DNA of 64,000 nucleotides from Antedon mediterranea. Taxonomy: Eukaryota; Echinodermata; Crinoidea; Comatulida; Antedonidae. Positions within the stretch are counted from its first letter, which is position 1; each line of letters opens with the position of its first letter. Of the stretch, positions 23,243 to 33,920 are shown one piece after another. The notes under the pieces are model-generated. The model was not told the DNA's origin. It ran no database searches and saw only the letters and a program-made list of their open reading frames with translations. The stretch covers positions 15,205,312 to 15,269,311 of the forward strand of contig NC_092675.1 of the NCBI RefSeq assembly GCF_964355755.1, in the 5' to 3' direction. The position numbers and the translations under genes were made by a program.

Positions 23243-23937
23243 AGTCGCGTGCTTAGTGTTTACCGACCGACCGACCGACCAACCTACCAACTGACCGAAA
23301 TTACTGAACATGTTTAAAAATGTTGAAATGTTTAAAAACAGTTATATTTTTTTAATTTACACGTGCGTAGCCTGTCACTTTTGACGTGCTCGTATAACGT
23401 AATTTCGAGTTGAAAAGTAATTCAAGAAAACAGAAATCGGGCAAAAAGAGTGCGCAATAACATTTAACGCGCAGTGCGCGCGCAAAAATCTGCGCACTCA
23501 TGGCAATTTTGTAAACGCTTAAAATTGCCTGAAACGTACTCTTATTTCATCGAAAATAAATTTTGAAAATGTTAAGCACGCGTACGCATGCGTTACATGC
23601 GCTACGCACGTAATTGTATTGCCATATGATGATTTATGCCCTGAAATTTATGAGTACCAAATTTTATTTAATTGTGATTCATGGTTGTGAAGATATGATT
23701 ACAAACGTGATTTCGTTAAATCGTGCGTAGACCGCGTAATTTTTTATTGCGCACCGTGAAAACATAACCACATCGATTCCTGGCCATAAGGAATATACTG
23801 TGAAAAATTGACTTAGCTAGATTAAACTGATATCAAGATAAGGTCAGAAAGCGATAAAACGCATAGTGATACCGGACCGACAGACAGACCGACAGACCGA
23901 CCGACATAGTGAACTATAGAGTCGCTTCCACGCGACT
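23243..23937. mobile_element. 695-bp repeat with AGTCGCGTG inverted ends
   Basis: Begins AGTCGCGTG and ends CACGCGACT; the right end also folds on itself (AGTCGC/GCGACT). Both ends have runs of ACCG/GACC (23262-23290 and 23876-23905). The middle, from about 23355 to 23790, is nearly the same as 61831-62330 in the Helitron-like element near exon 3, but the ends differ. It sits inside the L2-like endonuclease. I found no clear target duplication. Confidence 0.65.
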
Positions 23938-23940
23938 AAA

Positions 23941-24060
23941 AACCAAGATTATTAACTCAAATATGCGAGTATTACAATCAGAAATTATAAGATCAGGTAG
24001 GTTCCCAGACCTATGAGTAGGATTAGTGGGAAAGATGGTATTGTTAGTCATTGCGATCAA
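23941..24060 (-). pseudogene. L2/CR1-like LINE endonuclease fragment
   Basis: Minus-strand text FPTNPTHRSGNLPDLIISD matches the late part of an APE-type LINE endonuclease (PTHxxGNxLDLxIS) that normally comes 20-30 residues before the SDH motif found at 22931-23242. Confidence 0.75.
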
Positions 24061-24701
24061 CACGCCACACTGTTGAATGTTGATGTTGTTGATCTTTACA
24101 TTAGAAGATTATTCAAATCTTGTAAAAAAACAATTTCTTCGGACAGGAACCTAGCAGATCCCCTCATTTAGTTTGAAAGTAATCTCGAAAAGAAGTAAAT
24201 CTGGAAAAGAAGCCCGCCCAAGAATATTAAAAAATGAAGGAGCAAATTTGGCTTCAATTGGCCTTAGTGCTGAGGTGGGCCGGAAGAGCACACGATAACA
24301 TCTTTTATTTTTCTGTGGCTTTCGCCACTCGATTTTTGATATTGTAAATGTTATATTATAGCACAAAAATCTAAATTTCGGTGTGGCGTGTTGACCGCGA
24401 ATGACTAACAATACCATCTTTCCCACTACACCTGCACAAACTCATTTGCATAACAACGCCGACATACCAACAAGGAGATATAAATTCTTTTCTAAACACG
24501 TAAAGAAGAGAATAATAATTCCTTTTTTTCTCACATTGAATTGATTGGTGGTCAACACGCCACACTGAAGAATTTGATGTTGTTATTAATCTTTTACATT
24601 TATTATCCTACATTAACTTGACTCTCTAAATATCTCTCTTTCAAATAAAAAAAACCCATTTTATAATTATTTAAAAAAATGCATATTTAAAAAAATGCAT
24701 A
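24061..24701. other. Rearranged LINE-derived segment
   Basis: A piece of about 55 bp with AAGATGGTATTGTTAGTCAT and CAACACGCCACAC occurs three times: at 24025-24074, in reverse at about 24380-24425, and partly again at 24552-24567, where the following TTGATGTTGTT text also repeats. This suggests a local inverted duplication of the LINE. The 91-codon frame at 24151-24426 spans the junction and is not a gene. Confidence 0.5.
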
Positions 24702-24758
24702 CAGACTCGAACCCCAGCTAGTATAGCTGAGAGAATCCAATCGATAGAGTACTAGAGC
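24702..24758 (-). repeat. tRNA-derived SINE-like fragment
   Basis: On the minus strand GGGTTCGAGTCTG (24702-24714) is a near-perfect Pol III B box. A stem AGCT/AGCT precedes it as in an anticodon arm. The A box side is degenerate. A T-rich tail follows. Confidence 0.4.
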
Positions 24759-24759
24759 A

Positions 24760-25137
24760 GATTTGATTTTTCGCATTTTAAAATTTTAAACACGCGTGCG
24801 CGCCTAATTTTGCGCGCAACACTCCATTTTTACTCTATATTTGACCCTTGATATGAATTATCATTTTCTTAAGTTTCAATAACAAATGTTTTTTGGTTCT
24901 GAATTTAAGATAAATTAAAAAAAATTATATAATCACGCGTATGTTACGCTGTGCAACTTGGACAGCACCGAAAACCTAATTACGACATCTTCAGAAAGGT
25001 CCAGGTCAATCTTATGATATAGTAATAATACAATGTTATGTTGAGATGATTGGGAGATACACGCACAACAAAATTCGTGGAAAGAAAGAAAAAGATCCTG
25101 ACAATAACAAGGGGTTATCCGCGAAGTGTGGATAACC
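24760..25137 (-). mobile_element. 5' part of a Helitron-like element (GTTATCCGC class)
   Basis: On the minus strand a hairpin GGTTATCC...GGATAACC (25113-25137) is followed by CCTTGTTATTGTC and TTTTTCTTTCTTTCC, the same order as after the 5' hairpin at 50055-50087. The body then continues with the CGCGCGCAAAATT-type and CACGCGTG words. It breaks off near 24760 without a 3' end. Beyond the hairpin, GTCGGTCGGTTGGTCGG (about 25149) resembles the GACC-rich end of 23243-23937. Confidence 0.55.
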
Positions 25138-25644
25138 AACGCGATTATGTCGGTCGGTTGGTCGGTAAACACAGTTTCAGCCCCAGGTCCTCCTAGAGAC
25201 TCTAATATTTCCGGCCATCGAGCAGCTCTTTTTTTCAAATTTTTTGTGACATTTGGTGCGGTGGTTGTTTGGTGACATATTTGCAATTACCATTTTCGCA
25301 CCTCAGATATTTTTCCCAATCTGGCATTATTTTAGACCAACACAGCAGGCGCGCTCTAACAACTACTAGTACTACACTACTTGGCGCAGAGAGCCGCGAC
25401 TACGGCATAATTTAAATTTTATCGCTGGCAACACTGGTGGTGCGAACCGAGGAAAATGGATAGGCGTAATGTAGTACGGTCATTTTATTTTACCTTCTTA
25501 AACGTAGTTTTTCAACTTCCTTCTGTTCTGACATTATGTGGATACGATGTAAGTTCTATTGATTTAGTTTGGTGTACATTAACCCTATAGCCCAAATTAT
25601 ATGCCTAATAAATAGGGCCTCCAAGGCTAGGCCTGGTTATCAGA

Positions 25645-25773
25645 CGATCGGGACCACAGACGATCGGGCCCACTTCAAGACGATCGGGCCCAAATCGTGA
25701 GACAATCGGGCCCATCAAGAAAGACGATCGGGACCAGAGACGATCGGGCCCAATGAATAAGACGATCGGGCCC
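25645..25773. repeat. GACGATCGGGCCCA spaced repeat
   Basis: Seven copies of GACGATCGGGCCC or one-base variants, separated by 4-11 bp spacers. The unit resembles the GACGATTCGGCCC unit at the ends of 11013-12661, differing by the position of one T/G. Confidence 0.85.
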
Positions 25774-26110
25774 AAAACATTCTCGGAAAATTAAAAAATA
25801 ATTATTCGATTTAACTATTAAAGTCAGAAAAATATGAAAATATGTAGGCCTACCTAGGGAGCCGAGTATGGTCGAAGCGGCCGCCAGTTTAATATCGTAA
25901 TTTGTATAGAACGCCATGTGCGCTTTAATATTTGATTGTCGTTGTCAACGCCGCCTATATGGTGAATTGAGTTACAGCTGTATGATGTATGGTCAAACCA
26001 ATAAATATAAGCCAAATCATGTACTATCGAATCTTTATATTTCTATAATATTAAATTAAGTTTGCCTGGGCTGCCGATAAATCAATGTATATTTTATTTG
26101 TATTTTAATA
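25774..26110. other. Non-coding DNA
   Basis: AT-rich spacer between the GACGATCGGGCCC repeat and the TTAA element. Nothing recognised. Confidence 0.4.
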
Positions 26111-26744
26111 TTAAAGACCCCTTCCCTGCAATTTTGGACGTTTTTTGGAAAATAATACATATATATCACTTTAAAAACATTAAACCATGTCATTCCTTGT
26201 CTTAAATGTACGTTTTATGGTAAATTATGATAAAAAGTGAGAAACAATGCACTACCTAAGTAGCTCGCGGCGATCAACCTCTCGTGGACGGTCTTAGGCC
26301 TAGCCTAGCTAGGCTTAGTTTTGTAGGCCTAGCTGGTAAACATCGGTAACGTACGAACATCGTACGCTACCTATATACCTAGCCTGGCGTTGTATAGTTG
26401 CTGCATTAATTGTCTTTCTATTTTTGCCAGACTCCGTTGATACAAATTAGGGAAAACCGGGTATTTTCGCTGAAAAGTTAGGAGTCTTCCATTTGTTTTG
26501 GCCTCACGATCGATCGAAAAGTGGGCGAATTACAGGTGAAAAACAAAAATATCAATCCGCGCGCAATGCATTTTGGGATTTATAGCGGGCCGCTATAATT
26601 ATTAGAATCGACTTATTTTTCACATTTTTAACCGTTTAAAGACGAAAAAAGTTATCGCAATAGGACCATATAGTATTATTTTTACATTAAATATAGTTTG
26701 TGATCTTAAATTAGATCTAAAAAACGTAGGGAATGGGGCTTTAA
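26111..26744. mobile_element. 634-bp TTAA element (MITE), copy 1
   Basis: Bounded by TTAAAGACCCCTTCCCTGCA on the left and the reverse complement of TTAAAGCCCCATTCCCTACG on the right, so the ends are TIRs next to TTAA. Copy 2 (40651-41284) has the same length in the opposite orientation and nearly the same sequence. TTAA is the target site of piggyBac-type elements, which is suggestive only. No protein is encoded. The right end abuts the LINE 5' region. Confidence 0.8.
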
Positions 26745-26990
26745 CTAACTAAATAATGATAGTCTTATAGAGATATATAAGAGAGGGCACGCGGGTCGGA
26801 CGTGTATTCGAATTCGTCTGAAGACTGTTTCTGAAAATCCGCTAAAATCTACAATACAATCTATTATAGAGTTAGCATCGAAGTTCTGTTTAATTGTTTA
26901 AACATTAAACTAAATACTTCGCGAACCATTGAACCAGATATATATCATTTTCTTTAGTTGGACTACTGCTAGGCCTAGGCCTATCTAAAT

Positions 26991-27911
26991 ATGAATAAAA
27001 AAAGGTCCAACGAGGCTTCTCTTCTGCCTGATGCAGGTGTTTCGGCCGATCCCAGCAGTAGCGAAAGTGGGCCTAAGGTAAAATGTAGAACATGTGAAGA
27101 CACGGTAAATGAAGGGGACAAAGCATTAATGTGTGAAATCTGTAATGTTTGGGTCCATTTAAGCTGTACAAAGTCGATGTCCGCTAAAGAATACAATGTT
27201 TTACAAAAGGGAAATAAAAATCTAATTTGGATGTGTGATGGATGTGTGGAAGCACAGATGGGCCTGGGTAGGGGTAGCCCTAGCAAAGAATCTTTGGGAA
27301 CTGGATTGTCTGGTGTTAGGAAAGCAGTATCAACAATAATGCTCAAATTGGATAGCTTGGCTTCTGCAGTTGATATTATTAATAAAAAAGAAGAAGTTAG
27401 AAAAGTTGAAATAGAAAAATTAATTGAGGAGAAGGTCCAGATTGTGGTGCGAGAACATCCAGAAAGGGATAAGAGAGTTAATAATTTGATCTTTAAAGGA
27501 GTCCCTGAGGCTCCAGTTGGTGTTTCCCAAGAGGAAAAATCTAGTCATGACCAGGATAAAATAAATTGTATTCTTGATAAATTAAGACTTCAACCAAGCG
27601 AAATGCATATTTCAAGAATAACACCCAAGGACGTGTCTGGTCAGAATAAAAATATCAGAAGGTCAAGAATGATAAGAGTGTGGTGTAAGGAAATAGCAAC
27701 TAAAAGAGAAATTCTATCAAGAGCTAAAAATCATAAGAAACTAGAAGGATGGGAAAACAATGTATATATTTCACCGGATTTAACATTCCAACAAAGAGAA
27801 ACCAATAGAAAGCTGAGAGTAGAGTTGCAGGAGCGAATTAGTGCAGGTGAACCTAATCTATTTATCTCCAGGGGTAAAATTATACAAAGACCCCAAGAAA
27901 ATTTTTGCTGA
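26991..27911 (+). CDS. LINE ORF1 protein with PHD finger
   Basis: An intact 306-codon frame. Residues about 32-87 form a PHD-type zinc finger: CRTCED, CEICNVWVHLSC, then MCDGC, i.e. C4-H-C3 spacing with the conserved W. After a linker comes a helical, charged stretch (about 100-155) that may form a coiled coil. Then NNLIFKGVPE begins an RRM-like/ORF1 nucleic-acid-binding domain ending in VYISPDLTFQQRETNRKLR. Such ORF1 proteins coat LINE RNA; PHD-bearing ORF1s are known in CR1/Rex1-type LINEs. The start follows an A-rich ATATG context and is the first ATG of the frame. Confidence 0.85.
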   Translation: MNKKRSNEASLLPDAGVSADPSSSESGPKVKCRTCEDTVNEGDKALMCEICNVWVHLSCTKSMSAKEYNVLQKGNKNLIWMCDGCVEAQMGLGRGSPSKESLGTGLSGVRKAVSTIMLKLDSLASAVDIINKKEEVRKVEIEKLIEEKVQIVVREHPERDKRVNNLIFKGVPEAPVGVSQEEKSSHDQDKINCILDKLRLQPSEMHISRITPKDVSGQNKNIRRSRMIRVWCKEIATKREILSRAKNHKKLEGWENNVYISPDLTFQQRETNRKLRVELQERISAGEPNLFISRGKIIQRPQENFC

Positions 27912-27933
27912 TCCTGTAAATGCAAATTATACA

Positions 27934-30281
27934 ATGGAAGAAGAAAACATTAATTTTAGAAGTAATTTATTTGATGGTGCAAGAGACCCTGACTGTTTTG
28001 AAAAAAATTCTATTAAGGTCGTATATTCTAACGTTGACTCGTTTTTAAGTAAAAAGAATGAGACGGAGATTTTGATTTCAATTAATAAACCAAGTATAAT
28101 TATGTTGACTGAGATATTCCCAAAGAATCCAAGTAAGAAGAAGAATTTAATACAGGAGATTGATTTAAAATTGGATGGATATCAAGTATTTTTTTCCACA
28201 AATTTTGACGGTAGAGGTGTTGCCATTTATTTAAAAGAAGATTTATGTGGATATGTGACAGAATCATCCAGTGGAGATATTGGAGATATTATTTATGTGA
28301 AACTTTCATTGAAAAACAATGATTCCTTACTTTTAGTTTGTGCGTATAGGAGCCCTAGTAATAGACAGGAGCAGAACGTTTTATTTTTGGATAAGTTGAG
28401 TAATATATGCTGCAATAACTTTTCACATTTATTAATAACTGGTGATTTTAATTTTGGTAGCATTGATTGGATTAATCAAGCATCAGGATACTCTGATAGT
28501 CATGATGGAACAAATTTTATGAACTGGGTTCAGGATCATTTTTACTTTCAACATACACAAGCAACTAGATTTAGAGATGGACAGAATCCTAGTCTTTTAG
28601 ACTTAGTTGTTACAAATGAAGAGGACATGATCGATGACATTTGTTACAGTGCACCACTTGGTAAAAGCGATCACGCAGTATTAACATTTAAATTTGATTG
28701 TTACATTGAGTCGCAAGACAATATCTTGTTAAAACCAAATTATCATTACGGTGATTATGTTCAAATAAATGAAGAACTAAAAAAGATTGATTGGAAGGGG
28801 AAATTTGAAAATGGTGGAACAGAAGAGTGTTGGAATTTGTTTAGTGAAATTATTGCAGAAACTAGTGGACGACACATTCCCAAGGCAAAAAAGGGGGACA
28901 ACAGTAAGGTCAAAGAGCCTCTTTGGATAAACAAGGGTATGAAGAAAATGATAAAGCTTAAAAGAAAAGCATGGTTTAAGTATAACCATTGTCCAAGCAG
29001 ATCTAATAAAGCAAAATTTAAAGATTCTAGAAATAAAGTAACATCCATGAAAAGGAAGGCCATTTGGAACTTTGAAAAAATGATTGCTTCCGAAATAAAA
29101 CAGAAACCCAAATCATTCTGGCGATATGTAACTCCAAAACCAAAGTTAAAGCGAGACTACCATCCCTGAAAGATGTGAACAATGTGGCACACAGTGATGA
29201 TCAGTCCAAGACTGAGATACTTAATACTTTTTTCTCTACAGTTTTTGTAAGGGAAGATATTGATAACGTACCAGAGTTTCAAAGAAGAGTTTTTGATACA
29301 GTTTGTTCTGAAGTTGAAATATCACCCCAAATCGTTGAAAAATATTTAAAGAAGTTAAATGTGACTAAGAGTCCAGGACCTGATGGTATTCACCCTATGA
29401 TTTTAAGAGAGTGCAGAGCTTATATTTCTGAGCCGCTAAGTAAAATTTTTTCTAATTCATTGAAAGAAGGTATTGTTCCTCGGAATTGGAAAGAAGCTCA
29501 TATTGTACCTATTTTTAAAAAAGGAAGCAGGGTGGAAGTAAATAATTATCGGCCTGTTAGCTTGACTGCTGTTTGTTGTAAAGTTATGGAAAGCATTATT
29601 AGAGATTCTTTAATTAAGCATTTTGTCAACAATAACTTATTATCGGAACATCAACATGGCTTTAGGTCCGGTAGATCCACAACAACGCAACTATTAGAGA
29701 TAGTAGAACATTGGTCTAAGCTTTTAGATGATGGGCGTGATATTGATGTGGTATATTTGGACTTCCAAAAGGCCTTCGATTCTGTACCTCATATGAGACT
29801 GTTAAGGAAGGTTGAAGCTTATGGTATCTCCGCTAACGTCTATAATTGGATTCAAGACTTCTTAAAAGGTAGAAGACAACGAGTAATGTTAAATGGGATT
29901 CTGTCGAAATGGTCGGATGTGATAAGTGGTGTTCCGCAAGGAAGTGTGCTTGGTCCGATTTTATTCTTACTCTTTATCAATGACTTGCCTGAAGTTGCAG
30001 TATCAGAAGTTAAGATGTTCGCTGATGATACTAAAGTTTATGATTATGGGGAATCCAAAGAAAAATTGCAGATCTCACTTGATAATATGTTTAATTGGTC
30101 GACCAGATGGTAACTACCTTTCAATGCCAACAAGTGCAAGATGTTGTATATGGGGAAAACAAATGAGAAGAATGAGTATTTTGTAAATGTACAAGATAAA
30201 GTTAAAATTGAAGAGACTGCTATAGAAAAGGATCTCGGAGTATACTTTGATCATAAATTGAACTTTGATTATCATATGTGT
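27934..30281 (+). pseudogene. LINE ORF2: endonuclease and reverse transcriptase, first part
   Basis: The frame is open from before 27841; the ATG at 27934 (MEEENINF) is the likely start. APE endonuclease motifs: SNVDSFLSKKNE, LTEIFPK, AYRSPSN, ITGDFNFGSIDW and GKSDHAVL. A one-base loss in CCAAAACC near 29137 shifts the frame; RT then runs 29175-30113 with GPDGIHPMIL, NYRPVSLTAV, HGFRSGRSTTTQL, VYLDFQKAFDSV, SGVPQGSVLGPILFLLFIN and FADD. A TAA replaces a codon at 30111-30113, after which the frame continues to the insertion at 30283. EN nicks target DNA and RT copies the RNA there. Confidence 0.9.
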
Positions 30282-30282
30282 A

Positions 30283-32476
30283 CAGCCACATCAAAACCAG
30301 GCGCTTGTCGCTAGATAGGGATTTGTGTAAAATGCATTTGAATGATTTTGACCATTTTGTTTTTTTACCATTATCTGATAGGAAATTTACCGTAGATTTC
30401 AAAAATATATATCTTATTAACTAATTCAAATGGAAAGGTGGTAAAAATTACATAAATCTGAGCCTCTATCCTCGTGTTTCGATTGAAAGAACGTGGTAAT
30501 TCGTTATAAAAAAGCAGTTATTTTCGTCATTCCTACGCCGTAATTTTGTAGATAACCCCTGAAAGCTTGGTATCATTCGATAGGTATTTTGTTCATGAAT
30601 CTAAAAATAAATGAGTGATGTCACAGATTGTACGATATAGACCAATAAAAACCGATTTTATAGAACCCTTTAGTGTAAACAAAAACGGCCTTGTTGCTAC
30701 GAAAACGCTGAAAGAAGCGATGTGATTGGTTTAATTTTGTCACATGACCCATCCAGCATGGAAAATTCCAGGTCAACAAAATCTTATCGCTAGTACACGC
30801 TTGTCGAGAAAAATATATTTTTTATAGTTCATCTAAGTACTGTACACAGTAATACTAAAGTGACGTGTACTGACTCAGACTTGATAACAATAAGTTATAA
30901 CATACTAAAGTAAAGGGCCTAGCTAAGTTATTTATCGTAAGAGTTGATATTAGCAATGTAACTCTCAATCCACTGGCACTAGGCCTAGCTAGGTACAGTA
31001 GGCTAGACCTGGCTCTACTAGGCCTAGTACTATAGGCCTAGACTAGGCGGAGATCCGCCTAGGCCTACTACTACGCTGGGCTACTAGCCTAGATAGGCTG
31101 CATGGCATAGTAGGCCTAGCTAGCTAGTAATAATAATATAGTAATAACAACAACAAGGCCTAGCCTAATTAAAATAAGATAGAGTTTTCCTCTCTATAGT
31201 ATAATTAGCCTCCTGGAAGGCTTTACTTTACTTACTAGGCCTACTGCTGGGCTATTTTATTTATTTCAATTTGGTTAAATTTCATTATGCTTAAAAATTG
31301 CCAATGATGGGTTGGGTGTGTGGGGAGTGTGTGCAAAACATAAACCGTAAAAGCCAATACAATACAAATCCCTCACAAATAAAATACTGGTACCTTGGCT
31401 AAATTTCACGTTATTCATCATGCTTAAAAACATTGTTCAAGCTAACAGGTGTGTCTATCTGTCATGATCAGGCCAGGTGTTGGTTCAACAATAGACGTAT
31501 TACATAACATTAACAACAGTAAAATCCAGTACAATACAAATCCCTCACAAATAAAATACTGGTACCTTGGCTAAATTTCATGTTATTCATCATGCTTAAA
31601 AACATTGTGTGGCTATCTGTTATGGTGCTGGTTCAACAATAGAATACATAACATTGTTTGAAGGTTTGCATGGCGAAATCAAATGTTGATATAAAGTTTG
31701 CGGTACACCACGTATATTAAGTCTGAAAAGAACTGTTGAGTTTCTCTTACATACATAACATTAACACTAAAAACCAGTACAATACAAATCACTCACAAAT
31801 AAAATACTTGTAATTGAATTTTGCCTACCAGAAACGAGGGACATTGTGTGCCCTGCGCCATTTTGAACAAAAAGCAGATAAAATAAAGTAAAAAGAGAAA
31901 TAAAATTGAATAAAGTTCATTAATAAAATGTTTGCTGTTTTTTTTAAATTTGTTTAGAACTAATAATAAGCTAAGGCAATCTTCCTGAATACCTACTAGT
32001 AGGCCTACTGTATTATTCTTACAGTTTACACTACACTATTATAAATGAATTTGACAGATTTTACGTAAATTAGTGGTACTTTGTAATCGTCATAATTAAC
32101 TATGATAATCACCTCGGATTTTGATGAAATTTTCATGAATATCAGAAAACACTATATTGAATAAGTGTGCCAAATTTCAGAATGATTGTTTATCTAGAAG
32201 GTAGTGTTGCTAAGGTGTTAATTGTTCAATCTGTAACAGCATGGGGCAACTTCCTGTCTGATTTGTCATTAAACTTTGACTGTTAATTACCGTACTCAGT
32301 AATTACAAATAAATTGTTGTATAAATGCTATATACATTTATTGCCATAACTCTGGGAAAATTTGCTTGATTTAAATGATCCAAACACCATTTTGAAGGAT
32401 ATATTGTGAGGAATACCATTATAGTATCAACTAAAAAAATATATATTTCACCAAGTGCCTGGTTTTAATGTGGCTG
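30283..32476. mobile_element. 2.2-kb TIR element inserted at TA in LINE ORF2
   Basis: Left end CAGCCACATCAAAACCAGG and right end its reverse complement with two mismatches in about 25 bp. TA lies on both sides; excising element plus one TA restores the LINE frame. TA duplication and CAG-like ends suggest Tc1/mariner-type, but no DDE transposase is visible, so it is non-autonomous. Inside, a block with CAATACAAATCCCTCACAAA occurs three times (about 31357, 31526, 31778), and TAGGCCTA words are dense at 30980-31155. Confidence 0.8.
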
Positions 32477-33053
32477 TACACATATAAATTGCTGTGTTGC
32501 TAAGGCAAATAAAATAGTGGGTCTCATCAAAAGGACTTTTTGTTACAACGATAAGGATATGTTTCTTATTCTATACAAATATTTCGTCCGCCCTATCTTG
32601 GAATTTAACTGTTGTGTCTGGGCACCTCATCAAGTTGGACTGATTAAGAAAATCGAGTCGGTTCAACGAAGAGCTACCAAATCATTGTCAGAAATAAAAC
32701 ATTTGGCATATCCGTATAGATTGAAGTTTTTGGGTTTACCTACACTGGAGTACAGACGATAAAGAGCGGATATGATCCAAATCTTCAGAATTATAATTGT
32801 CTTGACGCTATTGAATGCAGAAAGTTTTTTACATTTTGTTGATTGTCATGGAACTAGAGGTCATGAAAAAAAGCTATATAAAAACAAGTTTAGGCTTAAT
32901 TCCAGGAAGTTTTCCTTCAGTTGTAGAGTTGTGGACTCGTGGAATAACTTACCATCTAATGTTGTAAAAGCTCCAAATTTAAATCTGTTCAAGTCACTCC
33001 TCTATGGTCATTGGAAGTCCCTTGACTGCAAGTTTACCTTTTCATATTTATAA
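32477..33053 (+). pseudogene. LINE ORF2, C-terminal part
   Basis: The LINE frame resumes right after the insertion with AKANKIVGLIKRTF, YKYFVRPILEFNCCVWAPH, IESVQRRATKSL and LGLPTLEYRR. A TAA at 32760-32762 breaks it, then TRGHEKKLYK, VVDSWNNLPSNVVKAPNLNLFK and a stop at 33053. These are the standard CR1-type thumb/C-terminal motifs. Confidence 0.9.
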
Positions 33054-33329
33054 TCACTTTGGAACATTATGTGTACACCCGGAGTCATAAGAAGACAGGA
33101 AGGGTCATATAAGCTATATTTAGCTTTCTAACCGACCCATAACATCAAGCAACTATCAAGCAAGTAAATATATTTACATACTATCGAATCATTAATAATT
33201 TACGTTTGCATCATAATCTACATACTATTGAACCTTTATGTCTCATTTACGTACTATTTATTTGTTTATTTATATCTCTTTTTTTTAAATACATTGGCAG
33301 TGAAGGGAAAAAATAACGTTGAACTGACC

Positions 33330-33920
33330 CGACGTTTCTTGAGCACTCTCCTATCGAATATTCATACAGTATTGCATTCATAATTTACGTACGGTATTGC
33401 CGAATATTTATATCTCATTTACATACTATCGAATCTTTATACAGTATGGCATTAATAATTTACGTACGTTATTGCCGAATCTTTATATCTCATTTACATC
33501 GAATCTTTATACAGTATTGCAATAATAAGTTACGTACGGTATTGCCGAATCTTACAGTATTGCGTTAATAATTTACGTACGGTATTGCCGAATCTTTGTA
33601 TATCATTTATATACTATCGAATCTTCATACAGTAGTGCATTAATAATTTACGTACGATATTGCCGAATCTTTATATCTCATTTACATACTATCGAATCTT
33701 TATACAGTATTGCATTAATAATTTACGTACGGTATTGCCAAATCTTTATATCTCATTTACATCGAATCTTTATACAGTATTGCAATAATAATTTACGTAC
33801 GGTATTGCCGAATCTTTATATCTCATTTATACTATCGAATCTTCATACAGTAGTGCATTAATAATTTACGTACGATATTGCCGAATCTTTATATCTCATT
33901 TACATACCATCGAATCTTGG
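33330..33920. repeat. ~75-bp satellite array
   Basis: Roughly seven to eight copies of a unit containing TTTACGTACGGTATTGCCGAA, TCTTTATATCTCATTTACAT, ACTATCGAATC and CAGTATTGCATTAATAA. Some copies lack the ACATACTA part, giving a shorter variant. Looser forms of ACTATCGAATC start near 33180, in the LINE's 3' flank. Confidence 0.9.

Larger units (their letters stand above)
19935..24060 (-). mobile_element. L2/CR1-like LINE with two nested insertions
   Basis: ORF2 pieces follow each other from high to low coordinates: endonuclease end (23941-24060, then 22931-23242), RT (21692-22930), C-terminal domain (21509-21690, then 19960-20428). They read as one protein only if the inserts at 23243-23937 and 20430-21508 are removed. 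The 3' end near 19935 ends with VDAL-type text typical of L2 tails and an AT-rich tail. The 5' part is lost or rearranged beyond 24060. Confidence 0.8.
26745..33060 (+). mobile_element. Nearly complete CR1-like LINE, with TIR insertion
   Basis: 5' UTR (26745-26990), ORF1 (26991-27911), ORF2 overlapping it by 71 bp in the +1 frame, then a 3' end near 33060. Removing the insert 30283-32476 leaves about 4.1 kb, typical for CR1-type LINEs. The damage is small: one 1-nt frameshift and two stops in ORF2. It is the best-preserved retrotransposon here. Confidence 0.85.

Noticed and set aside
24933-25286. 117-codon minus frame with KKRAARWPEILESL
   Set aside because: After about 40 codons it runs into the GACC-rich and hairpin repeat. 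The first 40 codons could be a host exon but no splice sites or known motif support it.
26991-27911. ORF1 as a host PHD-finger gene
   Set aside because: It overlaps an ORF2 with endonuclease and RT by 71 bp and has an ORF1-type RNA-binding domain, so it belongs to the LINE.
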